The notes: generated by a model from the letters alone, not told the origin. Numbered from the stretch's first letter, positions 1 to 37,076 are shown. The stretch is DNA of 62,000 nucleotides from Glandiceps talaboti (GCF_964340395.1 NC_135549.1:26047342-26109341), one strand, 5' to 3'. Numbers and translations are program-made.

Positions 1-43
1 CTTTTCTTATACTGACATTGATTCCTGTTTCAATCTGACACAG

Positions 44-22953
<22,910 letters not shown>

Positions 22954-24275
22954 GACTGATGTGGTACATATACTGTGCCGTTGCCACGGTATGAGTGTTT
23001 GACGTTTGACCATCAGTACCCCCCACAGTTACCATGGCAAAGCAGAAGTGTGCAGTATTTCTCAATGGCCTGGACAGTGCTTACTTTTGACGTCAGAAAA
23101 TCTGAAATAATTTGAACAATCCAAACACAAACCCTGTAAGATATCCTCATTCAGCAGCTTTTACACATGAAAGTAAACCAACAGATTTAAAACTGTAAAT
23201 ACAATTTTTTTTAAAAAGTTGCACGTCATGTCAGTGCTGAATATTCAGAAAGTCAAACTCTGCGTGATTCTAAAATCTAATCTCGTCAAATCTAATAACA
23301 TGTAATTTTAGCAAACGTTTTAACTTTCCTTTATCAGAGTCAAATTTGTAATATATGGCTATGGAAGACACACAGAATTGATGCCTGCATGGCGTGTAGT
23401 GTGTTGATATGGTCAAGATTGCTTGTTCTCTCAAGCCATTGCAAATGTAACCATGAGTTTTCTTTTTCTCTGTGAGAGATGTACTGTGTATAATTATATA
23501 TCTTTTCTAAACGGTTGTTGTTGTGTGTAAGTAATTAGCAGAGGACATACCGTGGAGGTACAGTCAGGGATAACAGATAGTTTTATAGGATCTTGATGCA
23601 GTAGAACATTGACTTAAAGTATTCAACCAGCACAAAGAGGGATGATGTCACCAGTATCTGTGTACAAAACAAGTAGCACAGAAAGTGATGATGTCATTTG
23701 GATCTAGTTGAATACCTACTTGCACTGAATGGGATGATGTCATCTTCATCTTGGCTACACAGAAACTGATGATGCCATTAATATTTAGGGTGAACACTTC
23801 CTTGCACAGAATGAGATTATGTCATCTTTCACAGAAAGTAGTGATGTCACCAGTATCTAGGTGAACACCCAATTTTACAAATGAGATGATGCCATTGTCT
23901 TGCACAAAAAAAAATTATTATGTCATCAAAATCAAGGTGAACACATACTTGCACGGTGATGTCATCTGGCACAAAAAGTGATGACATCATCAAGATCTGT
24001 ACACAAAACCAGTCTTGCATCAGGCACGTCATCAAAATCTCGCCATGCTGCCATGTCACAAAATGATGTCATCAGTGTCTTGACCAACAGCAACTCTGAT
24101 GCAATATATTGTTTATTACATCAGAAGCTCTATACATAGCAAACTTTGTTATACAAAGTGATGATGATGATGTCATTAGTGATGTCATCAGAAAACAAGT
24201 ATATGTATTATTTGTACACTTCATTTTCTAGTGCTTATATTAAAAAGAAATAAATTATTTGCTTGTAAGGAAATA
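22954..24275 (+). other. STRIP 3' UTR with poly(A) signal
   Basis: Sequence after the stop codon at 22951-22953. A canonical AATAAA hexamer lies at 24249-24254, the first good one in this stretch, followed by a G/T-rich segment, so cleavage probably falls near 24,270. The UTR contains a degenerate tandem array built on a TGATGTCAT(C) core, listed separately. The UTR extent is inferred from the hexamer alone. Confidence 0.6.
23640..24200 (+). repeat. Degenerate tandem array with TGATGTCATC core in the STRIP 3' UTR
   Basis: About 14 occurrences of gatgatgtcatc or close variants, for example near 23641, 23686, 23731, 23814, 23840, 23956, 23981, 24061 and 24163. They are separated by roughly 20-50 bp of related sequence (gtgaacac..cttgcacagaa..). 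The core is a near-palindrome resembling a CRE/AP-1 half-palindrome (TGACGTCA with C to T). It could be a simple minisatellite; in RNA the core is self-complementary. Confidence 0.7.
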
Positions 24276-24536
24276 GAGTATTTATGTGGATTTGTTGTTT
24301 ACCACAGTCTACATATTGAATGACTGTAGTTATGGTGATAGTGGTGTTTACTGGATGTAAAGTCATACAAATATCAAGGGAACAAAGTATGATGTATATT
24401 TCGCTATTTCATTATTCATGAATTGCTTAGTATGTTAAAGGGAAGGTCCATGTTCATATTGAGTTGGTGAATTCTCATATAATACCATCCAGGTTTTGAA
24501 ATGACAATATACAAATGTACAAGTAGCCCAAACCTA

Positions 24537-24581
<45 letters not shown>

Positions 24582-26300
24582 GTATCCCCTGTGGTGATTT
24601 TTATCAAGGGTAAGATGTTCGTGTCTTTCTCGGTAGATAGTATGACTTGTAGCCATTTGACTAAAACAAAGGCGTGTCTTGATGGATATTCGTGATAATA
24701 TTGTAACACTACATCATACATGTACCAGCAGGCCATGAAAGTATAATAGGATAACATTTAGTCCAACTGCTGGACCGTCGGGTTATTATGGTTACAAAAA
24801 AATTAGGTGTTCTGAAGGGCGATAACCTAACCCTAACACTAACAGGCTGTAATCAGAGGTGATGCCGTACGTCCTTCAGGTTCATTTTTGCCAACCTTCT
24901 GAGACACAGTCTGACGTCTTTAATTCTACAAAACTGGATAACAGTCGCCAAAAGGGAAATGTGAAATTATACTATTAGACAGTGAAAGAGTTGCAACTGA
25001 TGTACATTGTGTTTCCAAAGTCACCAAGGAATTGCTAGATAGGAGACAAAAACTGTCGTATCTTTATCAACAGAGATAACAATTGTACACTTATTACTAC
25101 TCTGCATTGACACTTGGATACTGTCATCATCGTTGTTATCATTGACAGGGCTATTTGATATTGAAAGTAGAAAAAGCCTATGTATCCCCAATACACACAT
25201 TAATTTTGATTTTTATTCGTCAAAGCGTCGTCATGGTAACAATAGAGATGAAATGTATTGTTGTAAAATTGATACACTAGTCTAACTTGTAAGTGCAACG
25301 CTTGTAACGTAAGGGAGCCTTCAATATTTATATGGGCGGGGAATTAGGGTTTGGTCAATTTTTAAAAATTTGTCCTCAGAGGAGGGCCCATGTTTTAGAA
25401 AATGGAAATTAGGGGATGGTCACATTTAACTTTGACTCATTTGTAAAAATTTAATTTGCAATATTTTGTGGTTTTATCATGAACTCAACATTGCCACCGG
25501 TTCCAAATCCTACTCCCACGTCCCACCACTGCCACCATTGTAAAGTAATGTTATGACGTAAAGTAAGATGATATCATGACGTATCAGTGAAATGTAGTGA
25601 ATTAACTTTTAGTTGTGGTATGAGGAGAGGCGGAGTGGGTCTCACAGTAGTAAAGGGTAAACAGCGGGGCAAGATATTGGGGATAATATGGTGGAGTGGA
25701 GATGTTGACCGTGATCCTGAGGTTGTCAGTTGTGCGCTCATCTAGTCTTTGGGAGTTGTGGTCTCAGTTCAGCTCAGCCAATTAAATCCAAACGCAGGCA
25801 TTGATTTAATACAAACAGAAACTCACTATGGTGGTAGTGGGAAACAACAATGCCTTTGCTACAGAAACATTCCCTGTGTCTAGTGAGATTCTAACCCAGA
25901 ACCTCCCGACTACTAATCTTGAGTTCTATGCCATAGGGCGGCGACGGTTTTTTTTTTGCATTGAAATACTTGAACAGGGAAGGGTCATATTTCAAAGAAA
26001 GGCAATTGAGGGAGGGCCACTTTTTAGCACAACGGACTATGGGGAGGGTCAAATTTTCTGTCATAGCCCAGGCTTGATTTACCCAGGTCCCCCCCTCTTC
26101 TTTAATTGCTGGAGGCTCCCTAGTTACGCTTTTGAGTGTGGTTGCTAACAAACCTATAAGTGAATAATTTATGAAGTGTTGAATTGAAAGGCGTAAATTA
26201 AAAATTATTTATGTATAAACTACTTAGAATTAGACACATCAATTTGATTAGTTTTGATTGAAATTTTATGAAAATAAATTTTAAGTTTACTTTATCCACA
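24276..26300. other. Intergenic DNA downstream of STRIP, no supported gene
   Basis: Contains a (CA)n tract at 24537-24576 and old repeat-like sequence with recurring gagggtca/gagggcc phrases (25,380-25,440 and 25,975-26,060). Short open frames at 25,828-26,148 are on both strands and look non-coding. Nothing here gives a recognisable protein. Confidence 0.6.
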
Positions 26301-27938
26301 CGTGTACAGTAATATATATTTATATACTGACTACCGTTTTCTTTCGTCGCATTATGTTATTTACATATTCAGTATCATACTTCGCATGATTGCCTCCACC
26401 CACGTAAAAATTTCTCTATCCAGTCTAAGTACCTACATTAAGCAACCAACCAACCAACCAATCAACGTACACCCACACCACTGTTTGTGGCTTCACGCTC
26501 TACATCATGTACTATAGTGCGTACGCTTGTACCGATATCCCATTCACTCACTTTTGAAAACAGCGCCCCCACTATTTTTCAAAAGACATGGGTATTCATG
26601 CACAGCGTCGGTGTCACCCTTAGCGACACATACAAAATAGAATCTAATCACCTGCCTAGTGTAGCACTGTATGGCGGAATAGGACAATTACACGGAAATC
26701 GCGTACTAGAATTCCAAAGTTCCATTAGAACGTCGCAAACAACGTAGAACAACGAGGTAAGTGATTGTTTCAGACGAGATTAGAAACCACGGCATGTGTG
26801 TATTTTTGATGTATCTATGGACTTCAAGAGACCGAGCTGTATTATGGACACCAGACGAGTACGAGTAGCCGCATGGGTTCAATTACCCCTTGTGATGTTT
26901 AGTTTGTGTTAATTGAAGTTTCAAAGGTCCCACTGCCAGTCTATCAATACTCGTCCACCTACAGCATACTCTAGAAACCATTGCTAATCAAAACGCAACT
27001 GGCATATCTCAATACAGGTAACGTGTCCACGATTACAATATTTTCGAGTTTTAAGCGGTGAGGTTAAACCTTTATAATTTGTACTAAGGTATTATTAACA
27101 ATGCCGTCTGTATGGCCATGAAATGGACAATGTCATGGGTCGAATAGTAATGTCACGCAGTGTACATTACTGAACGTTAACCTTGGTCCGTTGTTGGGTA
27201 ACTACTGCGGTATACCATAACTGTGTAGTTAATTCTTTGTGTTGAAAGTTTCTGTTCTATTTATCAGCGTACACCCGGTAGTCTAGATTTGTAAACAATG
27301 GAATAAGACCACCTGATCAGTGGATTAGTGCCGGGGTTGATACGGACCTTAACCCCAAATAGAACAACAGCGTTAAAAACAAACATGGTGCTTAGATTCA
27401 CGCTCTAATTCAACTCTAGCTACAGGTTGCTAACTGCTATCGGCACAGTCGACCAAATTCCATGACAAGTCATAGACGACATATTTCGGGCACGTATGTT
27501 TAGTTTTCGTAGATTCTAAATATGCAGAGTTAACGCTACTTTATCATACTACACTTTTAAGAAGCCATACAAGATCCCCTCAGAAAAAAAAACACTGGAG
27601 GTTTTTTTTTTACAGTCCGGGGAAACCATACGTATTGTCAACATTTAAACAATAACCATTCAACTCAGTGCGTGCTGTCGTTCGTAACTTTTGAACTGGT
27701 ATACCGAAGGTTGTCGACGTATTTGACAGCTAGAGAACACTTAAAAGGCAACTTCATTATGAAAACACGACTCAAGGGTGAACGCGGTGTGTAAACACAC
27801 TGAGATCAAAGTAGATACTTGCAATCAGAAGTTGGGAAAAGTAAACATTACGTTTTATCTAAATAAAACTGCGTCTATAGCAGCTGAGATGGAGATATTA
27901 TAATCAATCATTGGCACTCGCTAGCGCTGTAATGTATA

Positions 27939-28004
<66 letters not shown>

Positions 28005-30743
28005 TTCCTTCGATGCTCAAACAAATGTAAAGGCTCAAACAATGGATATAATTGTAAATCTCCTGGTTATGTGTTTGACAACACGAATATTTCTGTGTAA
28101 TTCTAAATATAGATGTTGTTTCGTGCTCACAGTTACCAACAGCTGTCTCGGTTTACTGTTATCGTTGTCGATCAAACAACATGCAAATATGGTACTCAAA
28201 CATTAATCACTGACTCATGTGGGTTTTTAAAATGTAAATATAACATTTAATTGGATGGAATTGCTTTCAGAATGAATTTTTTTCAGATGTAGCTTTTTGA
28301 ATATGGACCTGCGAAAAATGGAAAAAATTACAATAGAATCAACAGGTGGTTTTTCTGAACAACATTAATTTCATACAGTTCAATAATTTGAGGTTGACGT
28401 CGATATATCAAAATTGTGTATACTGTAGCCTGGGGAAAATAATCTATACACTGATGAATATTTGCAACATGATTTCACACGGGGCTTAAAAATTACAGCA
28501 TTTCTTAAAATCCAACTTGTATTGTAAATAACCACCGCCGTCATAACCACACGCACGTGATGGTGTACACACACACACACGGAGAGGGCAATGGCCGCCC
28601 GTTTGAAGCATATTGACACATGACGTAATCACGGCGGGCAAAGATGTCGCATAGTTGTTCTGAATAGATAGTAATATATTAACTAAAACATTTGAAATGA
28701 TAATACCAAAAGTATGACGTCATCACACTGTATGTGTAGATGACATTTTGCTTTTATTTATCAACTGACTTCCATTTGTTGGAATATTACAATGCCGAGG
28801 GGAATTGCAACAAAAAACGAATGCATCCGATTACGTTAAAGAATTTGTATATATATGCAAAGTAGCTCTCGTTGGCCTTCATGAAAGCCAATCTAATTAA
28901 TTAGATAGATTGAAGTATGTACCGTTTATTTACATAAGTGTAACTCTCTTTGTGTTTCGTCACCCATAATTATTATCTGTATAATTATAACTGCATGGAG
29001 AAATGCAAATTAAAAAAAATGGAAGTCTGATGGGATTTGATTACTATTGAAAAAGTTATCAGCTTCATTTGGTGAACCAAGACAATTTGGGAATTCGCTA
29101 AGACATTCTTTGAAAGCACACAATACAAAGGGTATATGAAGTCCCTAGACACCCAGGATTTGCTACACTGTTATTGTCTGAGTATGGGATTACTGGCATT
29201 TTTGGATCGATATTCACAATCTTAGATTAACTTATTTTATATGCAAGTAAAGTAATCGAACGCTAAGAGAGAGTACATAATACATACAACAATACACAGT
29301 GGCTGTCATTTCCATAGGCAACGAAACACCGTGGATTTGGTCGTCTGTCAGGTAAATGTTTATTTTCAATAATCTCAACTTGAAGAACTATACTAACAAA
29401 AATTAATATATTTTCTATGATGTATAAAACGTAGGGATCAAATTTCAGTGAATTGTTAGAGCCCCCCCCCCCTTTTTTTTAGAAAGGACTTAAAGGAGTA
29501 CAAGATATACATCGATACTAATCGGTTTTGCATTCTTGCAAGCCAGAACAAAAATCTCCGCTGTCAGACATTATAGGAATAAGCAGTCTTGCAATTGTAC
29601 AGTAAAGGCAGTCGTATACAGTTTTTTTACGGCGATGTAGTTCAAGTTTCACACGCAAATGTAAACAGCTACCTTCGTCCATACACATTACAACAAGGCA
29701 CTGTTACAGTATTTTCTCGATGTGTTGTTTGAATTTCGAATTCTTTGCTGTTTATTGTTGGTGATGATGAAGCAAGGGTTGATACAAACGGAGCAAAGTC
29801 CAGAGTGACGCATGAAGTATTTAGACTTTATTAGGACAGAAATGAAAATTCAACAAGAAATTAGAGATACTACTATATATATACTCCTAGATTTTGTAAA
29901 GCAGAGGAAATGCTCCTATCCACAACATCTTCGCATTCTTTGGGTAGATCTGTTCTTGAGAGAAAAAATATGTGTTGAAGTACAGTCTTTTTTGTTTAAG
30001 TAAAGTGATATGTGTGTACTGGTGTGTAATTAATGTATCGACATTATATGTAGAGATAAATTCTGTGACGTGTACATGCGTCTGTCACTTATTGTCAATA
30101 TTATTCTAGTTTTATATTTCTATTACAATCTACAGACAATATTTGATTTGATTGAGACACAACCGGAATGACTAAAAACTGACCAAAGTCTCCTGTTACT
30201 TGTAACAGAATGATACATACTTAGTGCAATGACGTAATTCTGAGCACAAATAGCATTATCGATTTTCGTCCGAGTGAAATTCGAGAACTACCGTCATATC
30301 TTATGAGATTTGTATGTCATGTTTATATGAAGAAAAAAAACATTGAGCCTTAGACGAGGAAAAAAAAACCTTTTAAATTTTGGAAATGGTCGTCATTGAA
30401 AGTTCTCTTTACAGTCTCAGTCACAATTACGATTGTCAAATAACTAAGTAAAATATTGACTTTATTCTGAAAGTCGAGTTTCGCCAAGGATATGAAATTG
30501 ATTCCTTGGAAATGTACAAATGACAAAATGATATGAATGCACTGAGCTAGGAGCGGATATCGATCACAGTCGATAAAAAGCATAACAGTAATTTCCATAT
30601 ATCACGTACGTACATTCCAGAGTTGTTTGTTTGGATCTTTTCACTACTTGATGGCCAGTCAGTCGGCCCATTACCTTGCCACAGGCGTAATCAGAAGAAT
30701 GTTGCAGACGCATTATACTTACTATACCTTTATCGACAATTAC
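26301..30743. other. Intergenic DNA, no supported gene
   Basis: Holds a possible orphan first exon ending at a strong donor (cgag/GTAAGTG, 26757), a (TA)n tract at 27938-28001, a C-run at 29462 and otherwise unremarkable AT-rich sequence. No exon with recognisable protein similarity was found on either strand. Confidence 0.5.
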
Positions 30744-31420
30744 GTACAACCCTTGCAACTGTTGTCTAGAAATGCTGTCGATTTAGCAGTGGTGGGCAAT
30801 TACAACTGGCTTTGAAGTTTGCTGTAAGATCTTCTCCTTATCACACTACTATCGATCAAACTGACATACATTGATACAAAAAACAAATAGTGGGTGCCTC
30901 AGATATTAGTCTAGTTCCTGTATGGTATCACGATTTGCACCTCCACTGGTTTAGTAAAAGGTCACGTTGGCATCCACACTACTCACGACAGATATAGGCG
31001 ATACTTTTATCAGTTTGCATTATGGTATAAGGCTACCTTTCACATACATAAACAACAAATTGATAACAACTTAAATGGCGTGAACCTACATCAGAAGCAC
31101 TAGTCGGGATGCCAACATGGTTTCTAACTAAAACAACGTCTGGTCAAAGTCCCTCAATTAGCACAAAAAAGTTGTTCATCCAATCAGTGAACCCCCCAAC
31201 TGTTATTGTGAGTGGAGGCGTAAATATGGTAACGAGGCTGTATAGGAACTAGACTACAGAGGCACCTTGTGTTGTTTAGTATCAATGTATGTCAGTTTGA
31301 TAGCGTGACAAGGAGAAAACTTTACAGCACCTATAAAGATTTTTTTAATTGTCTACTACTACTGATAAAACGACGTTCTCATCAGCAGTATTTCTATACA
31401 ACTATTGCAAGGGTTGTATA
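30744..31420. mobile_element. Large foldback element, ~680 bp
   Basis: Arms over 200 bp. Left tacaacccttgcaactgttgt (from ~30745) mirrors right acaactattgcaagggttgta (to ~31419). Left tcaaactgacatacattgat (30857) mirrors atcaatgtatgtcagtttga (near 31282). Left tagtctagttcctgtat mirrors ataggaactagacta (near 31240). Left gttggcatcc mirrors ggatgccaac near 31110. Imperfect, non-coding, intergenic. Confidence 0.8.
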
Positions 31421-31623
31421 CTAGCTTATAACCAAATCCACAGGTTTACGGTCAACATATGCTAAATAGTATAGGATAATACTTCATACCGCGTTTAAAT
31501 ATAAATTCTGCCTGTTAGTCTAATATGCTATTATTTTCGCCTGTCTGACTTGTAGTATTTGTATTACCTTTTCATTGAAACTACATGTATTTAATTGTAC
31601 AAGCAAATGTATGCCACTAAGCG

Positions 31624-31637
31624 GTTACCATAGCAAC
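31624..31637. promoter_or_regulatory. RFX X-box motif
   Basis: GTTACCATAGCAAC fits the RFX palindromic consensus GTNNCCATRGNAAC at every position. It is 3.75 kb upstream of the SMKR1 homologue. Binding is inferred from motif only. Confidence 0.5.
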
Positions 31638-32100
31638 GTCGGTGAAGGGTGACATGCGGTCTGTAACATTCAAAATTGAAATACTGTAGTCTGTTCTTGA
31701 TGACCCGAACTGTGGTCTGTAGCATTCAATCGATCATTGAATTCTAAGTAATTTCACTGCAATTAGGTACACATTAGTGACCTGTGTTCAATCGATTTTT
31801 TGATAAAAACAACCAAACCATGAAATCCAACTTGATGAAAACCCTGGTGTTCCTCAGAAGCTGCTGTGTCGTAGTAGTCAGGTTATTTCGACTTGAATTC
31901 CGATACATTTTATCGTGTTATAATTACCAGAGCGTGGGGAGAGAAGGGGCGTATGAGAGACACAGTAAATGGTTGTTTTAAAGAAAAGAGTAAACCGTGA
32001 TAAATTGGTGAAACAATAGCTAAACAGCTGAATAGATGAACAATGAGGACGACTACTGTAAACATGGTGGAATTCGTGTTTTCCCGTTGTTCTATTAACT

Positions 32101-32231
32101 CTAATCTATAGTTCCTGACGACCGTATTCCGATTTTACGCTACGTTATCTTCATTCATTTTAATACAATAATGTATGAAGATAACGTGGTGTAAAATGGG
32201 AACTTACGGTCGTCAGGAGTTAGACTATACA
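32101..32231. mobile_element. ~130-bp hairpin element
   Basis: Left tcctgacgaccgta, attttac, cgttatcttcat is mirrored by atgaagataacg, gtaaaat, tacggtcgtcagga around a short AT-rich loop near 32,160. Arms are about 60 bp with scattered mismatches. A small MITE or a strong cruciform-forming site. Confidence 0.8.
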
Positions 32232-32817
32232 ATAAGAAAAGCTTGAGAGGGGGACTGTATTAATTAAGTTTAATATAGTATTTTCTGTAACGTTCCATCT
32301 TCGCAAATCATCTCAAATGCATCGTATTTACATCATAGTGTCTCTGTCAGTGAGTTGCTAAAAATAGAACAGACAGCCAATCAGAGTGTTATAGATCTAA
32401 TTAGAGTACTTGGTGCGTGAACACCTGGCTGTGACCACCTGTGTATTAAAATTTAATACTTGAATTGGGTTGTTAAGTTTGTACCATGTCCTGTACTTAT
32501 AGGCACGTCACTGGTCCATTGAGATGGATTCCCAAATTAGATATATTGACGTTGCATTGGTGAATAAGTCTACCAGTTATTAACACGTCCTTTGTTAAAA
32601 ATGCATCTTTCATCACATGCAGTTGAGTTTACAAATCTGAACTGTTGGTTAACACAGCCATAGCTGCAACTGGAACTTTAATATATATCCCTACCTCTGC
32701 ACTGTACCTTATTTTTTTCAACTTGTTTTAGATGTTCCAAATGGTGCCATGTGTTATTTTCACACTTGTGTTGCTGTAATTTGTCTCTCTCGAAATAAAA
32801 CACTTAAAAAAAAAAAC

Positions 32818-33106
<289 letters not shown>

Positions 33107-33570
33107 CGATAAAGACTTTAATACTAGTAATATCATACACGATCTCTGCGCAATGTTCGACCATAGTTGATAGGGTTTAGCGGTATTGGCAATGAAGCGG
33201 TGAACTGTCAGTATTTCATATACACGTATATATATATATCTTTATTCTATAGGTACACTATGTTAATACGACGATAACAGACAGGCAGTGGGACCACCGA
33301 AGACTTTCAAAAATGGTGAGTATTTCCCATGATGCATTTCTGTAACCTGAATGTGATCTTTAATTGGTAATTTGAGGCTTTGATTAATTATACAAATTTT
33401 GAAGAGGTGGCCAGCAAAGATGCAACTTTCAATATATATTTGAATAAATATAAGTAAATCAACATATGACAGGCGGATTGATTGATTGATTGGTGCCAGT
33501 GGATGAAATAGTAGGTAATGGGTATTGTAAATAGAAAATATAGATGAGTTACCGAGAATATTGTGTGTAT

Positions 33571-33584
33571 GTTTCCATGGCAAC
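33571..33584. promoter_or_regulatory. RFX X-box motif
   Basis: GTTTCCATGGCAAC matches the X-box consensus throughout, 1.8 kb upstream of the SMKR1 homologue. A variant (GTTACCATGGTGAC) lies at 33864-33877. Confidence 0.5.
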
Positions 33585-33971
33585 ATTGTCATGTTTCTCG
33601 ATCAAATTAGGTATGTTATTCACAGGTGGGTGCATGCTTCTCTATAAAATTGTGAACAGCACTACAATCAACATACCCCTCGAGAACCACATTATACATT
33701 CTTTAATTGGAAAGTATTGAATATTTCATATGCTTGGTTGATTACATAAGGGACTCCAAACAAATTAAGCTTGCCATTCAGAAAGGAAACTGACTAAGCT
33801 TATAACAACGTGTGTAGTTTTCATAGCAGGATTATGTCTGTGGACTCACCGTGTGTGTGTGTGGTTACCATGGTGACTTCAGTCAAATAAGGCAAAATAC
33901 GAAGAATGGGCAGCACTGAATTAGACGAATAACTTCTGATGCTATTAAATACCATTATACTGTACAAACTG

Positions 33972-33972
<1 letters not shown>

Positions 33973-34006
<34 letters not shown>
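33973..34006. repeat. (TA)n tract; further (CAC)n at 34301-34357
   Basis: Simple TA dinucleotides here. The separate ccaccaccatcaccacc tract at 34301-34357 is a trinucleotide microsatellite whose poly-His frame is artefactual. A C-run follows at 34563-34576. Confidence 0.9.
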
Positions 34007-34013
<7 letters not shown>

Positions 34014-35377
34014 TTAGGTCAAGTTTCAACTAGAGATGAATGAACATGTGGATGGATCTCAGTGAAGAGATCTAGAGTTCAGACACAATATGCATGTACC
34101 TGAACACGTGTACAATTTGTGACACTTGTTAGTAGACCGGGCTTACTATCTACATAATAGTAAATACATGTGTTGTACACCAAATTAAAAAAAAATAATA
34201 TTCACATAAAAGTCAATTCATCTATCCAGATAAAAATTACACCAACACGATCATTGTTACAATCACCATCGTCCTCGTCCCTCCCCCCTCCTCCTCTCCT
34301 CCACCACGATTACCACCACCATCACCACCACCACCACCACCACCACCACCATCATCATCATATCATCATCACCGGCACCAGCACCAGCACCAAATTTGAA
34401 ATGTACAGATTAATTCAACATCACGTTGATGAATCCTAACAATGAAACATTACATATTATTTGCACCAATAGCACACAATATACATTTCTAATGAGTATT
34501 AATAATAACGATTTCCTTCTTATAAACAACACCATACAGTTGTTAAATAGCAACACTGAGAGCCCCCCCCCCCCCCATCCCCATGTTCGAAAATATGGCA
34601 CATTAACAATTCTCCTCCCCTCGTAACGATCCGAATTCGAATCGCATAAAGTTTGTCATGCCATCGAATGGGGACCGTTCTTGTAATGGTCAGTCGGAAT
34701 TTCAACGTGTATGTATATTATTAGTATTATGGCGTTTCCTCGGGTACACTTCACAGCAATGAATAACATGTCCGGATATGAAGGGTCATGAAGGGGGCTC
34801 AACCATAATCCCACATCTCAGTTTTCTCACGAACAAAGCAATGTCAACAATACAGATAGTTTATATAACCATAACTTGAACAAAAAATAGCCACGACCAT
34901 CACATTGTATTGTGACATTTCCAAATGACAGGGCATGCCCTACACTCGTGTATCGCAACCATCAAATTGAAAGTCATTCAAAGGGCTACAAGGGTTGCCT
35001 TATCGATTGATTTACTGAATTAATAATGCGGCATCATGGCAACTGTTACTAGGGGGCTATTGGAGTTGCAACGAACTGACGGTCACTGTGTATACAGTGT
35101 AGATTGAAGTCTCATTTCAACACCATCTTGGAATATGCTCAGATAATGCATGTGGGTCAGGAAGTTACCTTGACAACTCAGATATGACCAGTTACTGTTA
35201 GTGAAAACCATGAGAGTCGAAGTGCTAGAGCTATAAGGACATAGCAATGATTCCATGATGGTCGATCGACGTGTGGCAGATATAGTTCATTGATTTATTT
35301 AGCAGCTGATTGAGAAGTCATGTGCTTACCACCATATCATTTGTAATTGAACTTCAAGTTGAACTTTCTACGTCACC

Positions 35378-35883
35378 ATGAGTCGGCGTCGTAAGAAATG
35401 TGCCAGTAAACCTACGACAACCCAAGGTGCCGCTGTACGTAATGTATAACACATTGTATACATTTGAAAGTATATAACACATATACATGTACATATGGGT
35501 GTGTTGTGCCTATTATTGTTACATGTATTGAATTCTAAACGCTGTGCTTTTTACAAATAATCACTGTTCTTTCTCATTTTTTATATGTATCCTCACAGCC
35601 AGGGAAGAGGAAGGGGTTTTCTAAGAGCGCCAAGGCCTTGCCAAGGGACAGAAAGTCACGGAGTCGAAGTCCGAGTGGGAAAAAGAAGGGGAAGAAAAAG
35701 GCGAAATCAGCTTCACCAAAACCTACAAAGAAACCTGTGGATATTATGAGCCCAGAAGCAATGACTAATGCATATTATATATGCCATAACGCAGTGGACG
35801 TTCTAGAAGCAAGGGGATTCGGTTGGCCGGACGCACCGAAGAAAAAAGGGAAAAAAGGAAAGGGGAAAAAGAAGAAGAAATAG
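35378..35883 (+). CDS. SMKR1: Small lysine-rich protein 1 homologue (two exons)
   Basis: Exon 1 (35378-35434, [19 protein letters not shown]) joins in phase 0 to exon 2 (35599-35883) across a GTACGT donor and CTCACAG acceptor, giving 113 residues. The core [20 protein letters not shown], then an [11 protein letters not shown] segment and a Lys/Gly-rich tail, matches vertebrate SMKR1 (DILSPAAM.NLYYIAHN...LRGFHWPGAPKGKKG). The family is short and basic at both ends. This copy is longer N-terminally by an Arg/Ser-rich stretch ([14 protein letters not shown]). Molecular function is unknown; SMKR1 is a single-domain eukaryotic protein. Start chosen at the only upstream ATG in frame, in context caccATGa. 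No poly(A) signal was confirmed. Confidence 0.88.
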
Positions 35884-36924
35884 AGACAACCTTTATTGTG
35901 TTTTTCTCTCATGAATATCTAATGACTACGACAACAGAATTCCTGTTGTGGTATGTTCGATTCAATGGACGAACATTTTTAACTTTTCAAGACTGTGAAC
36001 TTCCTCGTTCTCATTATTTTTGAGAATGAATATTTAGTTGAATTTCGTTACAATCATTGTTATTTCGAATTCACAGAAATCTAGGGAGTAAGGATTTAAG
36101 TTAACACTGTGATAGTTTGTAGATTAGTTTCCAGTGTCGAACACGTGATGACTATAATCTAGATTTATTCGTATAGGGTAAACACAAATCGTTTTCAGGA
36201 AACGTAATTAATGTATCAATACTCATATATCAATCAGTCGTTAATGCAATTGTTTAGCGCCCTCTATTATAATGAGGCTCTCCTCTACTAGCCTTTCGTT
36301 TTTGTAGGACTGTGCCATGAATATGTCAAATTTTGGACTTTATTCGGACGACCATATGTATCAGGGTAAAATACTGAAATTAAATGTTGCCAAAATTTTT
36401 AAAGAGTTGTGTTATGTTCATACAGGACTAGGTCACTGAAAATAATACAAGGCCTAGTGGAATGCTCGATCGATTTTTATTTCATATGCCAAGGATTTCT
36501 TTGTTACATTATAGTAAATTGTAAACAGAGTACAATCATTACCTTATCATACTGATTATTAACTGTCTTGTACCAGAATTATTTTGGTGGTAAACTTTGT
36601 CTGAATATATAAGGCCAAATAATGAAATGTTTATACCATTTGCCAAATTGCCTGCATATTTCAAACATATATAAGCGTTGCATATTTCGTATATAATTTA
36701 CAACTTTCACGTCCACTCACATCTAGCTAACCCAGAGATTTTGATTATGATTATATAATGATAACTTGAATGCCAAGTTTGCTAAATAACAACTTGAACG
36801 ACGAAGCTCAGGGCTAGGTCACACAAATAAGACTAGTACTCTAGTGAACTAGGTGTCATGATTAAACAAAGGTTACACAGGTTACACAAACTAAATTTAC
36901 GCTTTCCATAATTGCATATATAAG

Positions 36925-36925
<1 letters not shown>

Positions 36926-36999
<74 letters not shown>

Positions 37000-37032
37000 C
37001 TTGGTGAGTATCAATCTGCTAAGACAGTGTTT

Positions 37033-37076
<44 letters not shown>

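Noticed and set aside
25828-26151. Overlapping ~100-codon frames on both strands
   Set aside because: Repeat-like sequence open in both directions; no protein pattern.
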